Positions 27,450-36,606 of a stretch of DNA of 64,000 nt are shown one piece after another. Under the pieces are notes generated by a model. The model was not told the origin of the DNA and did not search any database. It worked only from the letters and a program-made list of their open reading frames with translations. The translations under genes were made by a program, and so were the position numbers. This DNA comes from Cryptosporangium aurantiacum. GTDB taxonomy: Bacteria > Actinomycetota > Actinomycetes > Mycobacteriales > Cryptosporangiaceae. The DNA lies in the NCBI RefSeq assembly GCF_900143005.1, contig NZ_FRCS01000012.1, positions 186,001 through 250,000 of the forward strand. The letters run 5' to 3'. Numbering within the stretch: the first letter of the stretch is position 1; each line of letters begins with the position of its first letter.

Positions 27450-28775
27450 TTAGACGGGGGTCAGATCACCCCGACGCTGGCGCATTGCGGCACGGTACCC
27501 GTCCAGTAGCCCGTCGGCAGTTCGCTGCCACGAGAAGCGTGCGGCATGCCGCACGCCGCCCCGGCCCAGCGTCGCCCGGTAGCGCGGCTCGGCGATCAGC
27601 CTGCCGAGCACGCGCGCGTAGTCGCGCGGATCGTGCGAGTCGACCAGCACGCCGGACACCCCGTCCGCCACCGCGGTTCGTAAACCGCCGACCGCCGCGG
27701 CCACCACCGGCGTTCCGCACGCCTGCGACTCCACCGCGACCAGCCCGAACGACTCGTTGTGGCTCGGCACGACGGTCACGTCCGCGGCCCGGTACAGCCG
27801 GCTCAGTTCGTCCGGCGGCAGCGGGTCGAGGAAGCGCACCAGGTCGGTGACGTCGAGAGCAGCCGCGAGCCGCCGTAGCGCCGCGGGCTCCCCCATACCG
27901 TTACCGCTCGCACCACCGCACACCACGACGGTCAGCGAACTCCGCAGCGCCGGGTACAGCGAGACCAGTTCGGCCGCCGCCCGCACCAGGATGTCCGGCG
28001 CCTTCAGCGGCTGGATCCGCCCGACGAACAGCAGCACGGTGCCGTCCTCGGGCAGCCCGAACCGACGCCGCGCGACCCGCTGGTCCCCCGGCCGGAATCG
28101 CCCCAGGTCGACGCCCGGCGCCACGGTGGCGACCCGGTCGGCGTCCGCGCCGTACAGATCGATCAGCTGACGGGCCTCGGCCGGGGTGTTCGCGACCAGC
28201 AAGTCGGAGTCCGCGACGACCTGCTCCTCGCCGAGGACGCGGCTGTCCGGCTCGGGCTTGTCGCCGTCGGCCAGCGCAGCGTTCTTCACCTTCGCGAGCG
28301 TGTGCGCGGAGTGCACCAGCGGCACACCCCAGCGCATCCGGGCCAGGCTGCCGACCTGGCCGGACAGCCAGTAGTGCGAGTGCACGAGGTCGTACCACCC
28401 GGGCTCGTGGTGCGCCTCGGCCTCGAGCACCGCGCCGGAGAACGTGCAGAGCTGGCCGGGCAGCTCGTCGCGTCCGAGCCCCTCGTACGGGCCCGCCGGC
28501 ACGTGCCGCACCAGCACCCCGGGCGCCATCTCGACGATCGGCGGCAGCTCCGAGGACGTGGCCCTGGTGAAGATCTCGATCTCGACGCCCGCCGCGGCCA
28601 GTCGCCGGGAGACCTCGGCCACGTAGACGTTCAGGCCACCCGCGTCGCCCGTTCCTGGTTGGTCTAGCGGAGAGGTATGGAGGGTGATCGTCGCGACCCT
28701 GCGCGGCAACCCCATACCGTCCAGCCGGCGACGGCGGGTGGTGAACGGCACCCGTGACTCCCCTCGACGAGGCAT
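27450..28775 (-). CDS. mshA: D-inositol-3-phosphate glycosyltransferase MshA
   Basis: First enzyme of mycothiol synthesis: it transfers GlcNAc from UDP-GlcNAc to 1L-myo-inositol-1-phosphate. GT4 family, 441 residues. N-terminal signature [23 protein letters not shown], nucleotide-sugar site [14 protein letters not shown] and the E-x7-E-type motif [19 protein letters not shown]. Start ATG 28775; an ATG at 28715 is possible. Its presence with mshD later in the window shows the cell makes mycothiol. Confidence 0.95.
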   Translation of the reverse strand: MPRRGESRVPFTTRRRRLDGMGLPRRVATITLHTSPLDQPGTGDAGGLNVYVAEVSRRLAAAGVEIEIFTRATSSELPPIVEMAPGVLVRHVPAGPYEGLGRDELPGQLCTFSGAVLEAEAHHEPGWYDLVHSHYWLSGQVGSLARMRWGVPLVHSAHTLAKVKNAALADGDKPEPDSRVLGEEQVVADSDLLVANTPAEARQLIDLYGADADRVATVAPGVDLGRFRPGDQRVARRRFGLPEDGTVLLFVGRIQPLKAPDILVRAAAELVSLYPALRSSLTVVVCGGASGNGMGEPAALRRLAAALDVTDLVRFLDPLPPDELSRLYRAADVTVVPSHNESFGLVAVESQACGTPVVAAAVGGLRTAVADGVSGVLVDSHDPRDYARVLGRLIAEPRYRATLGRGGVRHAARFSWQRTADGLLDGYRAAMRQRRGDLTPV

Positions 28776-28910
28776 GACCTCTGCAAGAACTTCGTCGGTC
28801 TTCCCCGGGACCCGACCTTACGTAACACTCTCTTCTTCAACTATCTTCCGGGCGACCGATCGTGACGTCCCGCACTACGTGGCCCCCGGTGCATGCGGCA
28901 GGATTCAGCC

Positions 28911-29669
28911 ATGAGCAGCCCCCGTCCGGTCGCGGTAGTCACCGGCGCCAGTAGCGGTATCGGAGCAGCGAGCGCACGGCGGTTGTCCGCCGAAGGGTTC
29001 CAGGTCGCACTCGGCGCCCGCCGAACCGATCGGCTGGTCGAGCTGGCAGCTGAGATCGACGGCGTCCCGCTGCCGCTGGATGTGACCGACGACGCCTCGG
29101 TCGCCGCGTTCGCCGACGCCGTGAGCGCGCTGCCCGGACCGGTGAACGTGCTGGTCAACAACGCCGGCGGCGCGAAAGGGCTGGACCCGATCGAGTCCGC
29201 GGACGTCGCCGACTGGGCGTGGATGTACGAGGTGAACGTGCTCGGCACGCTGCGGGTGACCCGGGCGTTGCTCCCGGCGCTCGAGGCCTCCGGCGCGGGG
29301 CACGTCGTGCTCATGTCGTCCACCGCCGCGCACGGCGTCTACGAGGGTGGCGCCGGATACACCGGGGCCAAACACGCGATCAACGCCTTCGCCGAGACGC
29401 TGCGGCTCGAGCTCAACGGGCGGCCGATCCGGGTGACCGAAATCGCACCCGGCATGGTGAAGACCGACGAGTTCGCGCTGGTCCGGTTCGGCGGTGACGA
29501 GCAGCGCGCGGAGAAGGTCTACGAGGGTGTCGCCGAGCCACTGACCGCCGACGACGTCGCGGACTGCGTCGCCTGGACCGTGACCCGCCCGCCGCACGTC
29601 GACATCGACCTGCTCGTCGTCCGACCGGTCGCGCAGGCGTCGAACTACAAGGTGCACCGGGTCAAGTGA
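28911..29669 (+). CDS. Short-chain dehydrogenase/reductase
   Basis: 252-residue classical SDR. Cofactor motif TGASSGIG at residues 10-17, NNAG near 80, catalytic Ser in VLMSSTAAHG and Tyr-x3-Lys in GYTGAKHAINAFAE. Close in type to Rv0484c, which sits near murB and mshA in mycobacteria. ATG 28911 is chosen over an in-frame start at 28893. It overlaps the following methyltransferase by 4 bases (GTGA). Substrate unknown. Confidence 0.92.
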   Translation: MSSPRPVAVVTGASSGIGAASARRLSAEGFQVALGARRTDRLVELAAEIDGVPLPLDVTDDASVAAFADAVSALPGPVNVLVNNAGGAKGLDPIESADVADWAWMYEVNVLGTLRVTRALLPALEASGAGHVVLMSSTAAHGVYEGGAGYTGAKHAINAFAETLRLELNGRPIRVTEIAPGMVKTDEFALVRFGGDEQRAEKVYEGVAEPLTADDVADCVAWTVTRPPHVDIDLLVVRPVAQASNYKVHRVK

Positions 29670-30469
29670 AGCGGCAGCCTCGGCTGGCCGCGGGCCGGGC
29701 CCGCGCGCTGGGGCTGCCCACCCGCGGCACCACGAACCCCAACCGGCTGCGCCGGATGGACCGCTGGCTGGTCGATACGCAAGCATCGGTCCTGCGGGGT
29801 TCACCCCTGGTCGTCGACCTGGGGTACGGCGCGTCGCCGGTCACGACCGTCGAGCTCTACACCCGGTTGCGGGCCCGGTTTCCCGCCGTCTCCGTCGTCG
29901 GCCTCGAGTTGGACGCCGAGCGCGTGGCCGCCGCAGCGGACGCCGCCGATCCGCCCGGCCTCACGTTCCGCCGGGGCGGGTTCGAACTGGCGGGGTTGCG
30001 CCCGACCGTCGTCCGGGCGGCGAACGTGCTCCGGCAGTACGAGGAGGCCGCGGCGGCCGAGGCCTGGCGGACGGTGTGCGCCGGCCTGGCGTCCGACGGG
30101 CTGTTCCTCGACGGGACGTGCGACGAGCTGGGCCGGATCGGCGGGTGGGTCGCGCTCGGGCCGGAAGGCCCGCGGACGTTGACGTTCGCGGTCCGGGTGG
30201 CCTCGCTCGACCGGCCGTCGACGCTCGCCGAGCGGCTGCCGAAGGCGCTGATCCACCGGAACGTGCCGGGGGAACGGGTGCACGCGCTGCTCGCCGCGTT
30301 CGACGCCGCCTGGGACGCCGCCGCGCCGATGGCGCCGTTCGGGCCAAGGCAGCGGTGGGTCGATGCGGTGGGACGACTCGCCGACGACGGTTGGCCGGTG
30401 CTGGGCAGCCGCCGCCGCTGGCGCCTGGGCGAGCTGACGCTCCCGTGGGAGGCCGTCGCCCCGATCTGA
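29666..30469 (+). CDS. Class I SAM-dependent methyltransferase-like protein
   Basis: 267 residues. The SAM-binding motif is LVVDLGYGASPVTTVEL with the following acidic residue in VVGLELDAERV. The end of the Rossmann part reads SDGLFLDGTCDELGRI. GTG start overlapping the SDR stop suggests coupled translation. No target can be read; close relatives in actinobacteria sit beside this SDR and murB and are uncharacterised. Confidence 0.8.
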   Translation: MKRQPRLAAGRARALGLPTRGTTNPNRLRRMDRWLVDTQASVLRGSPLVVDLGYGASPVTTVELYTRLRARFPAVSVVGLELDAERVAAAADAADPPGLTFRRGGFELAGLRPTVVRAANVLRQYEEAAAAEAWRTVCAGLASDGLFLDGTCDELGRIGGWVALGPEGPRTLTFAVRVASLDRPSTLAERLPKALIHRNVPGERVHALLAAFDAAWDAAAPMAPFGPRQRWVDAVGRLADDGWPVLGSRRRWRLGELTLPWEAVAPI

Positions 30470-30513
30470 CGAGTAACCGGGGGTGTACGACGACCTTAGA
30501 GGCCGATTGCGCG

Positions 30514-31566
30514 TCAGACGGCGGGCACCGACGAGAGCTCGACGCCGACCAGGCGGGGTTCGGGCACCAACGTCACGCCGAACTTGTCGCGGACGCCGGC
30601 CACGATCTCCTCCGCGAGCGAGAGCAGCGCCGCCGTGGTGCCGTCGCCCCGGTTCGTCAGCGCGAGCGTGTGCTTCGTCGAGATCGCCACCCCGTCGCGT
30701 CCGTAACCGCGACGGAACCCCGCACGCTCGATGAGCCAGGCCGCAGACGTCTTGATCCGCCCGTCGGCGCCCTCCCAGCGCGGGGGAGCCTCCGGCAGAC
30801 GCGCCTCCAGCTCGGCGAACACGTCCGGGTCGAGCACCGGGTTCGTGAAGAACGAGCCGACGCTCCGGGTGTCCGGGTCGTCCGGGTCGAGCACCATGCC
30901 CTTGCTGCGGCGCAGGCCGAGCACGGCCTCGCGGACGTCGCCGAGCGGTGCCGTGCCGTCGGCGGGCACGCCCAGCACCCGGGTCAGCTCGCCGTACCGC
31001 AGCGGCTGCGACACCAGCTGCGGAGCCAGCCGGAACCGCACGGACAGCACCACGTAGCGGTCGGTCTCCTTGAACGTCGAGTGCCGGTACCCGAACCCGC
31101 ACTCGGCTGCGGCGAGCTGCACGACTGCGTCCTCGACCCGGTCGTACGCGGTCACGTCGAGGAGCGTCTCGGCCACCTCGGCCCCGTAGGCGCCGACGTT
31201 CTGGATCGGGGTCGCTCCGGTCGAGCCCGGGATGCCGGACAGGCACTCCAGCCCCGACCAGTGCTCCGCGACCGCCTCGGCGACCAGTGCGTCCCAGTCG
31301 TGGCCCGCCTGCACGGTGACCTCGATGCCGTCGCCACGGCGAGCGGCCACGACCCCGCTGGACCGCACCAGCACGACCGTGCCGCGGAACCCCTGGTCGG
31401 CCACCACCACGTTGCTGCCACCCGCCAGCACCAACAGCGGCTGACCGGTGGCGTCGGCCAGCCGGACCGCCTCGACGATCTCGGCCGCGTCGGCAGCGGT
31501 GACCAGAGTGGCCGCCGGACCACCGAGACCGAGCGTGGTCAGGGGGGCCAGGGAAGCGTCGCTCAC
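30514..31566 (-). CDS. murB: UDP-N-acetylenolpyruvoylglucosamine reductase
   Basis: FAD enzyme making UDP-MurNAc for peptidoglycan; 350 residues. FAD motif VLAGGSNVVVADQGFRGTVV, substrate/catalytic parts GIPGSTGATPIQNVGAYGAE, GFGYRHSTFKE and SVGSFFTNPVLD with the catalytic Ser, and KTSAAWLIERAGFRRG near the end. GTG start at 31566. It is convergent with the methyltransferase and lies between mycothiol-related genes, as in mycobacteria (Rv0482). Confidence 0.96.
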   Translation of the reverse strand: MSDASLAPLTTLGLGGPAATLVTAADAAEIVEAVRLADATGQPLLVLAGGSNVVVADQGFRGTVVLVRSSGVVAARRGDGIEVTVQAGHDWDALVAEAVAEHWSGLECLSGIPGSTGATPIQNVGAYGAEVAETLLDVTAYDRVEDAVVQLAAAECGFGYRHSTFKETDRYVVLSVRFRLAPQLVSQPLRYGELTRVLGVPADGTAPLGDVREAVLGLRRSKGMVLDPDDPDTRSVGSFFTNPVLDPDVFAELEARLPEAPPRWEGADGRIKTSAAWLIERAGFRRGYGRDGVAISTKHTLALTNRGDGTTAALLSLAEEIVAGVRDKFGVTLVPEPRLVGVELSSVPAV

Positions 31567-31746
31567 GCTGCGAACGATACGGCGCGACCCTCGGTTGCCG
31601 GTGGCCCGCCCGGGGTATCGGAGCGGTGCCCGACCACCGCACCCCGACGACGTGTGTCGATGCCGCCACGCTCCGCGCGCCCGGCGGCCGATGCGTGACT
31701 AGGCTGGTGCGGGAGCAACCCCACTCACCATGACAGGACGCCATCG

Positions 31747-32505
31747 ATGAGCGAGAACCGCCTGACCGCGGACTTCTGGCTGGACAGCCTGCGACGCGAG
31801 GGTGCTGCCTTCCGTACGGCAGTGACGCCCGAGACGCTCGCGACACCGGTTCCTTCCTGTCCGGAGTGGAACGTCGAGCAACTCGTCGCACACGTCGGCG
31901 AGGTCTACCGGTTCCACGCGGCTCATCTCGTCCGGGGTGTCTCGACCCCGCCGGACGAGGAGCCGATGGACGTCCCGAGCGGTCCGGCCGTGCTCGAGTG
32001 GTGGGACGATTCGTTCCGGACGATCATCGCGGCGCTGGAGTCGACGGACCCGGCCGCGCCGGCGTGGAACTGGTCCATCCAGGAGCCGGTGGCGCAGTTC
32101 TGGTTCCGCCGGATGGCGCACGAGACCGCGATGCACCGCTGGGACGCCCAGCTCGCCGCGGGGGCCGCGCTGACCGAGCCGATCGAGACGCGGCTCGCGG
32201 TCGACGGCGTCGACGAGGCGCTCGACACGTTCCTTCCGGCCGGGCACCGCGCCGGGCCGGACAACCTGCGCGGGGTCGTGACCCTGCGCTGCACCGACGC
32301 GGACGGGCACTGGGCGGTCCGGCTCCGTGGGACGGGCATGTCGCTGCTCGACACCGGAACCGTCTTCGACGACCCGCCGCACGCCCAGACCGCGGTCAGC
32401 GGGCACGCCAGCGACCTGCTGCTCGCGCTCTGGGGCCGGGTGCCGCTCGCGGTGCTGACCGTCGAGGGCAACCCGGAGCTGCCGCAGGCCCTGCTGGTCG
32501 GCTGA
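31747..32505 (+). CDS. Maleylpyruvate isomerase-family mycothiol-dependent protein
   Basis: 252 residues with a DinB-like four-helix bundle at the N-terminus (VEQLVAHVGEVYRFHAAHL; then FRRMAHETAMHRWDAQLAAG), whose three His are the expected metal ligands. The C-terminal MDMPI-type lobe follows (LRCTDADGHWAVRL). Members use mycothiol as cofactor, and the window makes mycothiol (mshA, mshD). The reaction is not known for most members. Start ATG 31747. Confidence 0.85.
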   Translation: MSENRLTADFWLDSLRREGAAFRTAVTPETLATPVPSCPEWNVEQLVAHVGEVYRFHAAHLVRGVSTPPDEEPMDVPSGPAVLEWWDDSFRTIIAALESTDPAAPAWNWSIQEPVAQFWFRRMAHETAMHRWDAQLAAGAALTEPIETRLAVDGVDEALDTFLPAGHRAGPDNLRGVVTLRCTDADGHWAVRLRGTGMSLLDTGTVFDDPPHAQTAVSGHASDLLLALWGRVPLAVLTVEGNPELPQALLVG

Positions 32506-32512
32506 CGCCGAG

Positions 32513-33157
32513 ATGGCAGCGGTGGTGGGGGTAGCCGGTCCCGGTGATCCGGGGACGGACGAGTGGTCGGCGGCGCTGGCCCGAGGCGTGGCGGCGGCGG
32601 GAACGGTCGGCACCGTGTCGTCGCTGCAGGTCGTCCCGGCCGGTGACGACGGGCTGCCGGACGCCGACGACACGGCCGTCCGACGCCTGCTGGACGAGTT
32701 CGGCGGCTCCGACCCGCTGCTGGTCGAGCTGGCCCGCACGCTGCACGGGTACCTCACCGGGAACGCCGCGGCCACGATCGAGCGCGTGACGCAGGCCCTG
32801 GTGCCGGAGACCACGGTCCTGGTAGGGCACGGCTTCGGCGCAGTCGTGGCGTTCGACGTCCTGCGTCGCGCGCGCTCCACCGGCCTCCGCGGGCTGGTGA
32901 CGCTCGGGTGCCCGTTGAGCCTGACGGTGGTGCGTCGCGCGCTGAACATTCCCGAGCCGCTGGCCCGGCCGGACGGCGTCCGCTGGGTGAACGTCCTCGA
33001 CCCGGACGACGTCCGCACCGGCGGGGAAGGCCTCGCCGACCTGGGCCCCGGAATCACCGATGAATACGTCGACAACGGCGAACCGCCGCACTCCGTGGAG
33101 GCCTACCTCGCCCAGGGCTCGACCGGCCGCGGGGTCCTCACCGCTCTGACGGGCTGA
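32513..33157 (+). CDS. Alpha/beta-hydrolase-like protein without nucleophile Ser
   Basis: 214 residues. The segment TTVLVGHGFGAVVAFDVLRR looks like the nucleophile elbow GxSxG, but the Ser position is Gly (GHGFG). A later HSVEAYL could hold the His. The N-terminus is short and Gly-rich. It starts 7 bases after the MDMPI-like gene, suggesting an operon, and its end overlaps the convergent SMR gene by 20 bases. Probably a non-catalytic or altered member of the fold; function unknown. Confidence 0.6.
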   Translation: MAAVVGVAGPGDPGTDEWSAALARGVAAAGTVGTVSSLQVVPAGDDGLPDADDTAVRRLLDEFGGSDPLLVELARTLHGYLTGNAAATIERVTQALVPETTVLVGHGFGAVVAFDVLRRARSTGLRGLVTLGCPLSLTVVRRALNIPEPLARPDGVRWVNVLDPDDVRTGGEGLADLGPGITDEYVDNGEPPHSVEAYLAQGSTGRGVLTALTG

Positions 33158-33509
33158 CCGGTGGTGGTGCCGCGGCCTCGGTGTGGCCCGCACCGCTGAG
33201 GTTGACCAGCACCACACCGGCCACGATCAGCAGGATCCCGCTGATCGCCGCGATCCCCAGGCGGTCGCCGAACACCACCCAGCCGATGATCGCGATCAGC
33301 CCGGTGCCCACCCCCGCCCAGACCGCGTACGCGGTGCCGAGCCCGAGACCGAGCTTCAGCGCCTGCGAGAGCCCGACGAACGAGAACCCGTAGCCGAGCA
33401 CGACCACGATGCTCGCCCAGAGGACCGTGAAGCCGTTTGACGCCTTGAGCGCACTCGTCGCGATCACCTCCGCCACGATGGCCGACGCTAACCACACCCA
33501 TGCGCCCAC
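33138..33509 (-). CDS. SMR-family multidrug/cation efflux protein
   Basis: 123 residues with four membrane spans. Membrane Glu in span 1 (AIVAEVIATSALKAS), corresponding to EmrE E14, and the WAGVGTGLIAIIGW span are clear. C-terminal tail is Pro/Ser-rich. SMR proteins exchange protons for cationic drugs or guanidinium. No guanidine riboswitch is seen upstream in the 48 bases to the AlaX gene. Start ATG 33509. Confidence 0.92.
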   Translation of the reverse strand: MGAWVWLASAIVAEVIATSALKASNGFTVLWASIVVVLGYGFSFVGLSQALKLGLGLGTAYAVWAGVGTGLIAIIGWVVFGDRLGIAAISGILLIVAGVVLVNLSGAGHTEAAAPPPVSPSER

Positions 33510-33557
33510 GGCGTCCCCCTTGTAGACCCTCGGATCGTACGTCCCGGGTCGGCCGTG

Positions 33558-34280
33558 TCAGTCGGCCAGGCGCAGCCGAACGCGGCGGAAGCCCCGTCCC
33601 TTGTTCTCGATCTTCGCCACGGTGATCCGGCCGATCTGCTTCGTCGACGCGACGTGGGTGCCGCCATCGGCCTGCGCGTCCAGCCCGACGATGTCGACGA
33701 CCCGGACCTCGGCCAGATCCGGCGGCAGCAGGTTCGTCGCGGTGCGGATGATGTCCGGGATCGCGAACGCCTCCTCGCGCGGGAGCACCTTCACCTCGAC
33801 CGGACGGTCGGCTGTCACCTCGACGTTGACCGCCTCCTCCAGCGTCTGTTTGAAGCCGGGCGGCACCTCGGTCAGGTTGAAGTCCATCCGCGCCTCGCCC
33901 GGCTCCATGTTGCCGCCGGTCACCAGCGCGCCGAAGTCCCGGAACACCACGCCGCAGAGGACGTGCAGGCCGGAGTGCGTCCGCATCAGCAGCGTGCGGC
34001 GCTCGTCGTCCAGCGCACCGCGGACGGCCGTCGCGACCGGCGGGACCGGGTCACCCTCGGCCGGGATCAAGTACAGGTCGTCGCCCTTGCGGGTGCCGGC
34101 GATCCGGGTCTGGGTGCCGCCCCAGAGCAGGGTTCCGTGGTCCGGCGGCTGTCCGCCGCCGCCCGGGTAGAACGCCGAACGGTCGAGGACGATGCCCTGC
34201 TCGGGATCGACGTGCAGCACCGTGGCGTCCCACTCGCGCAGCGTCGGGTCGGTCAGGTCGAGTCGGTGGGTGTGCGGCAT
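33558..34280 (-). CDS. Alanyl-tRNA editing protein AlaX
   Basis: 240-residue free-standing editing domain that clears mischarged Ser- or Gly-tRNA(Ala). Zn site: HSGLH (residues about 113-117) and a second motif DAQADGGTHVAST. Where AlaRS and many AlaX proteins have Cys before GGTH, this one has Asp, so the fourth metal ligand may be Asp. N-terminal beta part shows FYPGGGGQPPDHG. It starts 5 bases after an Lrp-type gene, so the two are probably one unit. Start ATG 34280. Confidence 0.88.
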   Translation of the reverse strand: MPHTHRLDLTDPTLREWDATVLHVDPEQGIVLDRSAFYPGGGGQPPDHGTLLWGGTQTRIAGTRKGDDLYLIPAEGDPVPPVATAVRGALDDERRTLLMRTHSGLHVLCGVVFRDFGALVTGGNMEPGEARMDFNLTEVPPGFKQTLEEAVNVEVTADRPVEVKVLPREEAFAIPDIIRTATNLLPPDLAEVRVVDIVGLDAQADGGTHVASTKQIGRITVAKIENKGRGFRRVRLRLAD

Positions 34281-34285
34281 GACCG

Positions 34286-34741
34286 TCACGGTAGCGGCGT
34301 GATCACCGGGTTTCGTGTGTGCTGGTAGATCACCGAGCTGTTGAAGCCGATGACCTCCCGCCGTCCGCTCAGCCGGTCCATCAGGAAGTTGTGCAGCGCG
34401 TCGATGTCCGGCACCGCGACGTGGATCAGGAAGTCGTCGCGGCCGGCCACCACGTACACCGAGAGCACCTCGGGCAGCGCAGCCGCGTACCCCTTGAACC
34501 CCTCGATCACCTCGCGGTTGAGCGGCCGGACCTGCACCGCGATCAGCGCCTGCACGTGCCGGTTCAACGCGGGCAGGTCGACCCCGGCGTGGAACCCGGT
34601 CAGCACACCGGCGGCCCGCAGCGCGCGTACCCGCTCGAGGCAGGTCGACGGCGCGATCCCGACCGCCGCGGCCAGTTGGCGGTTGGTCTGCCGAGCATCT
34701 CGCTGCAGGTGGGCGAGGAGCGCCGAATCCAATTCGTCCAT
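34286..34741 (-). CDS. Lrp/AsnC family transcription regulator
   Basis: 151 residues: HTH near 10-50 (LLAHLQRDARQTNRQLAAAV, STCLERVRAL) and a RAM ligand domain (about 70-145; VYVVAGRDDFLIHVAVPDID). Start ATG 34741 gives the standard Lrp N-terminus MDELDSALL; a GTG at 34762 is possible. It is divergent from the amino-acid dehydrogenase with an inverted repeat between, so it probably controls that gene in response to an amino acid such as Leu, Val or Phe. Confidence 0.9.
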   Translation of the reverse strand: MDELDSALLAHLQRDARQTNRQLAAAVGIAPSTCLERVRALRAAGVLTGFHAGVDLPALNRHVQALIAVQVRPLNREVIEGFKGYAAALPEVLSVYVVAGRDDFLIHVAVPDIDALHNFLMDRLSGRREVIGFNSSVIYQHTRNPVITPLP

Positions 34742-34761
34742 GGCCAGGATTCTGCCGCACA

Positions 34762-34780
34762 CGCCGAATTTCGTTCGGCG
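34762..34780. promoter_or_regulatory. Inverted repeat between Lrp-type regulator and dehydrogenase
   Basis: CGCCGAA-TTTCG-TTCGGCG: perfect 7-base arms around a 5-base AT-rich centre. A second small palindrome CGTTCGAACG is at 34796-34805. Lrp-type proteins bind AT-centred imperfect palindromes; the position between divergent genes fits an operator. Confidence 0.5.
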
Positions 34781-34820
34781 CTACGTTTTCGACACCGTTC
34801 GAACGCCTACCTTTTCGGCC

Positions 34821-35861
34821 ATGTTCACTCACGAAGAAGTCCACGTCACGGCCGGGCGACGCTCCGGGCTGCCGATCACGATCGCCATCCACTCCACCGC
34901 GCTGGGACCCGGCCTCGGCGGCTGCCGGCTCTGGACGTACGCCGACTGGCGGGACGGCGTGGAGGACGCGCTGCGACTCTCCACCGCGATGACCGCGAAG
35001 ACCGCGCTGGCCGGTCTCGCCAACGGCGGCGGCAAGACCGTGGTCGCGCTGCCGCCGGGCACCCGCCTGGACGTCGACGCCCGCCGCGCGCTGCTGCACG
35101 ACGTCGGGGACGCCGTGGAGACGCTCGGTGGCCGGTACGGCACCGGGCCGGACGTGGGAACCGGAACCGACGACATGGTCACAATCGGCGAGCGCACCGA
35201 CCACGTGTTCTGCCGCCCGGCCGCGCACGGCGGCAGCGGCAGTTCGTCGCCGGGCACCGCGGCCGGTGTGGTCGCGGCCCTTCGGGCCACGGTCGAGCAC
35301 CTCGACGGGTCGGCCGATCCGGCCGGGCGCACGTTCGGTGTGATCGGCCTCGGTTCGGTCGGCGCGGACGTCGCCCGGCGGCTCGCCGCTGCCGGGGCTC
35401 ACCTGGTCGTGTCCGACGTCCGGGCGGACGCCCGCGCGCTGGCCGATGAGTGGGGCGCGCGGTGGGTGTCGCCGGAGGAGGCGCTGACCGCCGAGGTCGA
35501 CGTGCTGGTGCCGTCGGCGCTGGGTGGGGTGCTGACCCCTGCGGTGGTGCCACGCCTGCGGTGTCGCGCCGTGGTCGGGCCGGCGAACAACCAGCTGGCG
35601 TCCCCCGACGTCGCCGGGCTGCTGCACGAGCAGGGCGTCCTGTGGGGGCCGGACTACGTGGCGAGCGCCGGCGGCATCGTCCACGCGGTCGCGGTCGAGC
35701 AGTACCGGGAGACCGAGGCCGTCGTCGCCGCACGGATCGATCGGATCGGCGACACGATGGCCGAGATCTACCGCACCGCCGCAGCGGCGAACGAGCCCCC
35801 GGCGCGTGCCGCCGAGCGCCTGGTCGCCGCCCGTCTGAAGGTCACCGCAGGAACGCGCTGA
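34821..35861 (+). CDS. Leu/Phe/Val dehydrogenase family
   Basis: 346 residues. NAD-dependent oxidative deamination of branched-chain or aromatic amino acids. N-terminal catalytic domain with [21 protein letters not shown], including the Gly-rich GGGK and its catalytic Lys. C-terminal Rossmann domain has [17 protein letters not shown]. Usual length is 340-370. ATG 34821. Divergent Lrp gene; its 3-prime end overlaps the convergent hydrolase by 20 bases. Substrate preference (Val, Leu or Phe) cannot be read. Confidence 0.92.
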   Translation: MFTHEEVHVTAGRRSGLPITIAIHSTALGPGLGGCRLWTYADWRDGVEDALRLSTAMTAKTALAGLANGGGKTVVALPPGTRLDVDARRALLHDVGDAVETLGGRYGTGPDVGTGTDDMVTIGERTDHVFCRPAAHGGSGSSSPGTAAGVVAALRATVEHLDGSADPAGRTFGVIGLGSVGADVARRLAAAGAHLVVSDVRADARALADEWGARWVSPEEALTAEVDVLVPSALGGVLTPAVVPRLRCRAVVGPANNQLASPDVAGLLHEQGVLWGPDYVASAGGIVHAVAVEQYRETEAVVAARIDRIGDTMAEIYRTAAAANEPPARAAERLVAARLKVTAGTR

Positions 35862-36606
35862 TCCGACGGCGGAGGTCGGCCCGCTGGTTCCAGAGCACGC
35901 CGGGCTCGTCGTAGACGTGGAGCGTGGCGCGCGGCAGCGCGCCTGCGAGCGCCTCGGCCACACCGACGGGGTGGAGCGGGTCGCCCACACAACCGATCAC
36001 CAGCGCGGGCACTGCCACCGCACGCAGAGCGTCCGCGGAATCAACGGCGGTCAACGCGGGCAGCCGGCGCAGGGCCCCCGCCATACCGGGCGCGCGCAGC
36101 GCGGCCACCCGCTGCCGCACATAACCCCGCGCCGCCGCACTACGAGTGAACACCGCAGGAACCTCGAGCTCGACGACCCGCGCCAACTCCTCGTCGTCGC
36201 CCGCCTCCAGGGCGGCGGCGAGCGCGGCGAACCGGCTCTTCGCGTCCTCCGGACGGGGCCGGTCGAGCACCGCGGGCAGGAAGAACACGAGGCGCTCGAA
36301 GCGGTCGGGCGCCGCGGCGACCAGCCGGGTCAGCGCGCCTGCGCCGAGGCTGGTCCCGACCGCACGGCTCGCGTGCCGGGCGTCCGCGACCTGGCGCAGG
36401 TCGTCGGCGAGCGTCTCGTAGGTCCAGTCGGCCGGCAGCGGCGCCGAGCCGCCGTGACCGCGGAACGCGAAGAAGACCCGAGTCCCGGCGACACCGGACC
36501 CGAGCGGACGTGTGTCCGAGATACCGCCGCCGAAGCCGTGCGCGAAGACGGTGACCGGGTCGCCGCTGCCGGTGGCCAGCCAGTCGACCCGCGAACCGGC
36601 TACCAG
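35842..36606 (-). CDS. Alpha/beta hydrolase with no canonical start codon
   Basis: Open frame of about 255 codons after a stop at 36610-36612. Oxyanion region VTVFAHGFGG, nucleophile elbow AVGTSLGAGALTRL (GxSxG) and a late VGDPLHPVG (Asp) are intact, so the fold is complete. No ATG, GTG or TTG occurs before a GTG at 36288, which would delete the elbow Ser. The best start is CTG 36606, which overlaps the stop of the upstream DUF2516 gene; this suggests reinitiation. A frameshift or sequencing error is the alternative. Confidence 0.65.
   Translation of the reverse strand: MVAGSRVDWLATGSGDPVTVFAHGFGGGISDTRPLGSGVAGTRVFFAFRGHGGSAPLPADWTYETLADDLRQVADARHASRAVGTSLGAGALTRLVAAAPDRFERLVFFLPAVLDRPRPEDAKSRFAALAAALEAGDDEELARVVELEVPAVFTRSAAARGYVRQRVAALRAPGMAGALRRLPALTAVDSADALRAVAVPALVIGCVGDPLHPVGVAEALAGALPRATLHVYDEPGVLWNQRADLRRRISAFLR

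Noticed and set aside
29801-31891. 696-codon minus frame covering methyltransferase and murB
   Set aside because: murB is certain in another frame (30514-31566); this is a shadow.
33558-35990. 810-codon minus frame extending AlaX upstream
   Set aside because: The extension covers the Lrp gene and LeuDH antisense; the AlaX ATG at 34280 gives the family N-terminus.
36286-36288. GTG start for a 148-residue hydrolase
   Set aside because: It would remove the oxyanion loop and GxSxG elbow that are intact upstream in the same frame.
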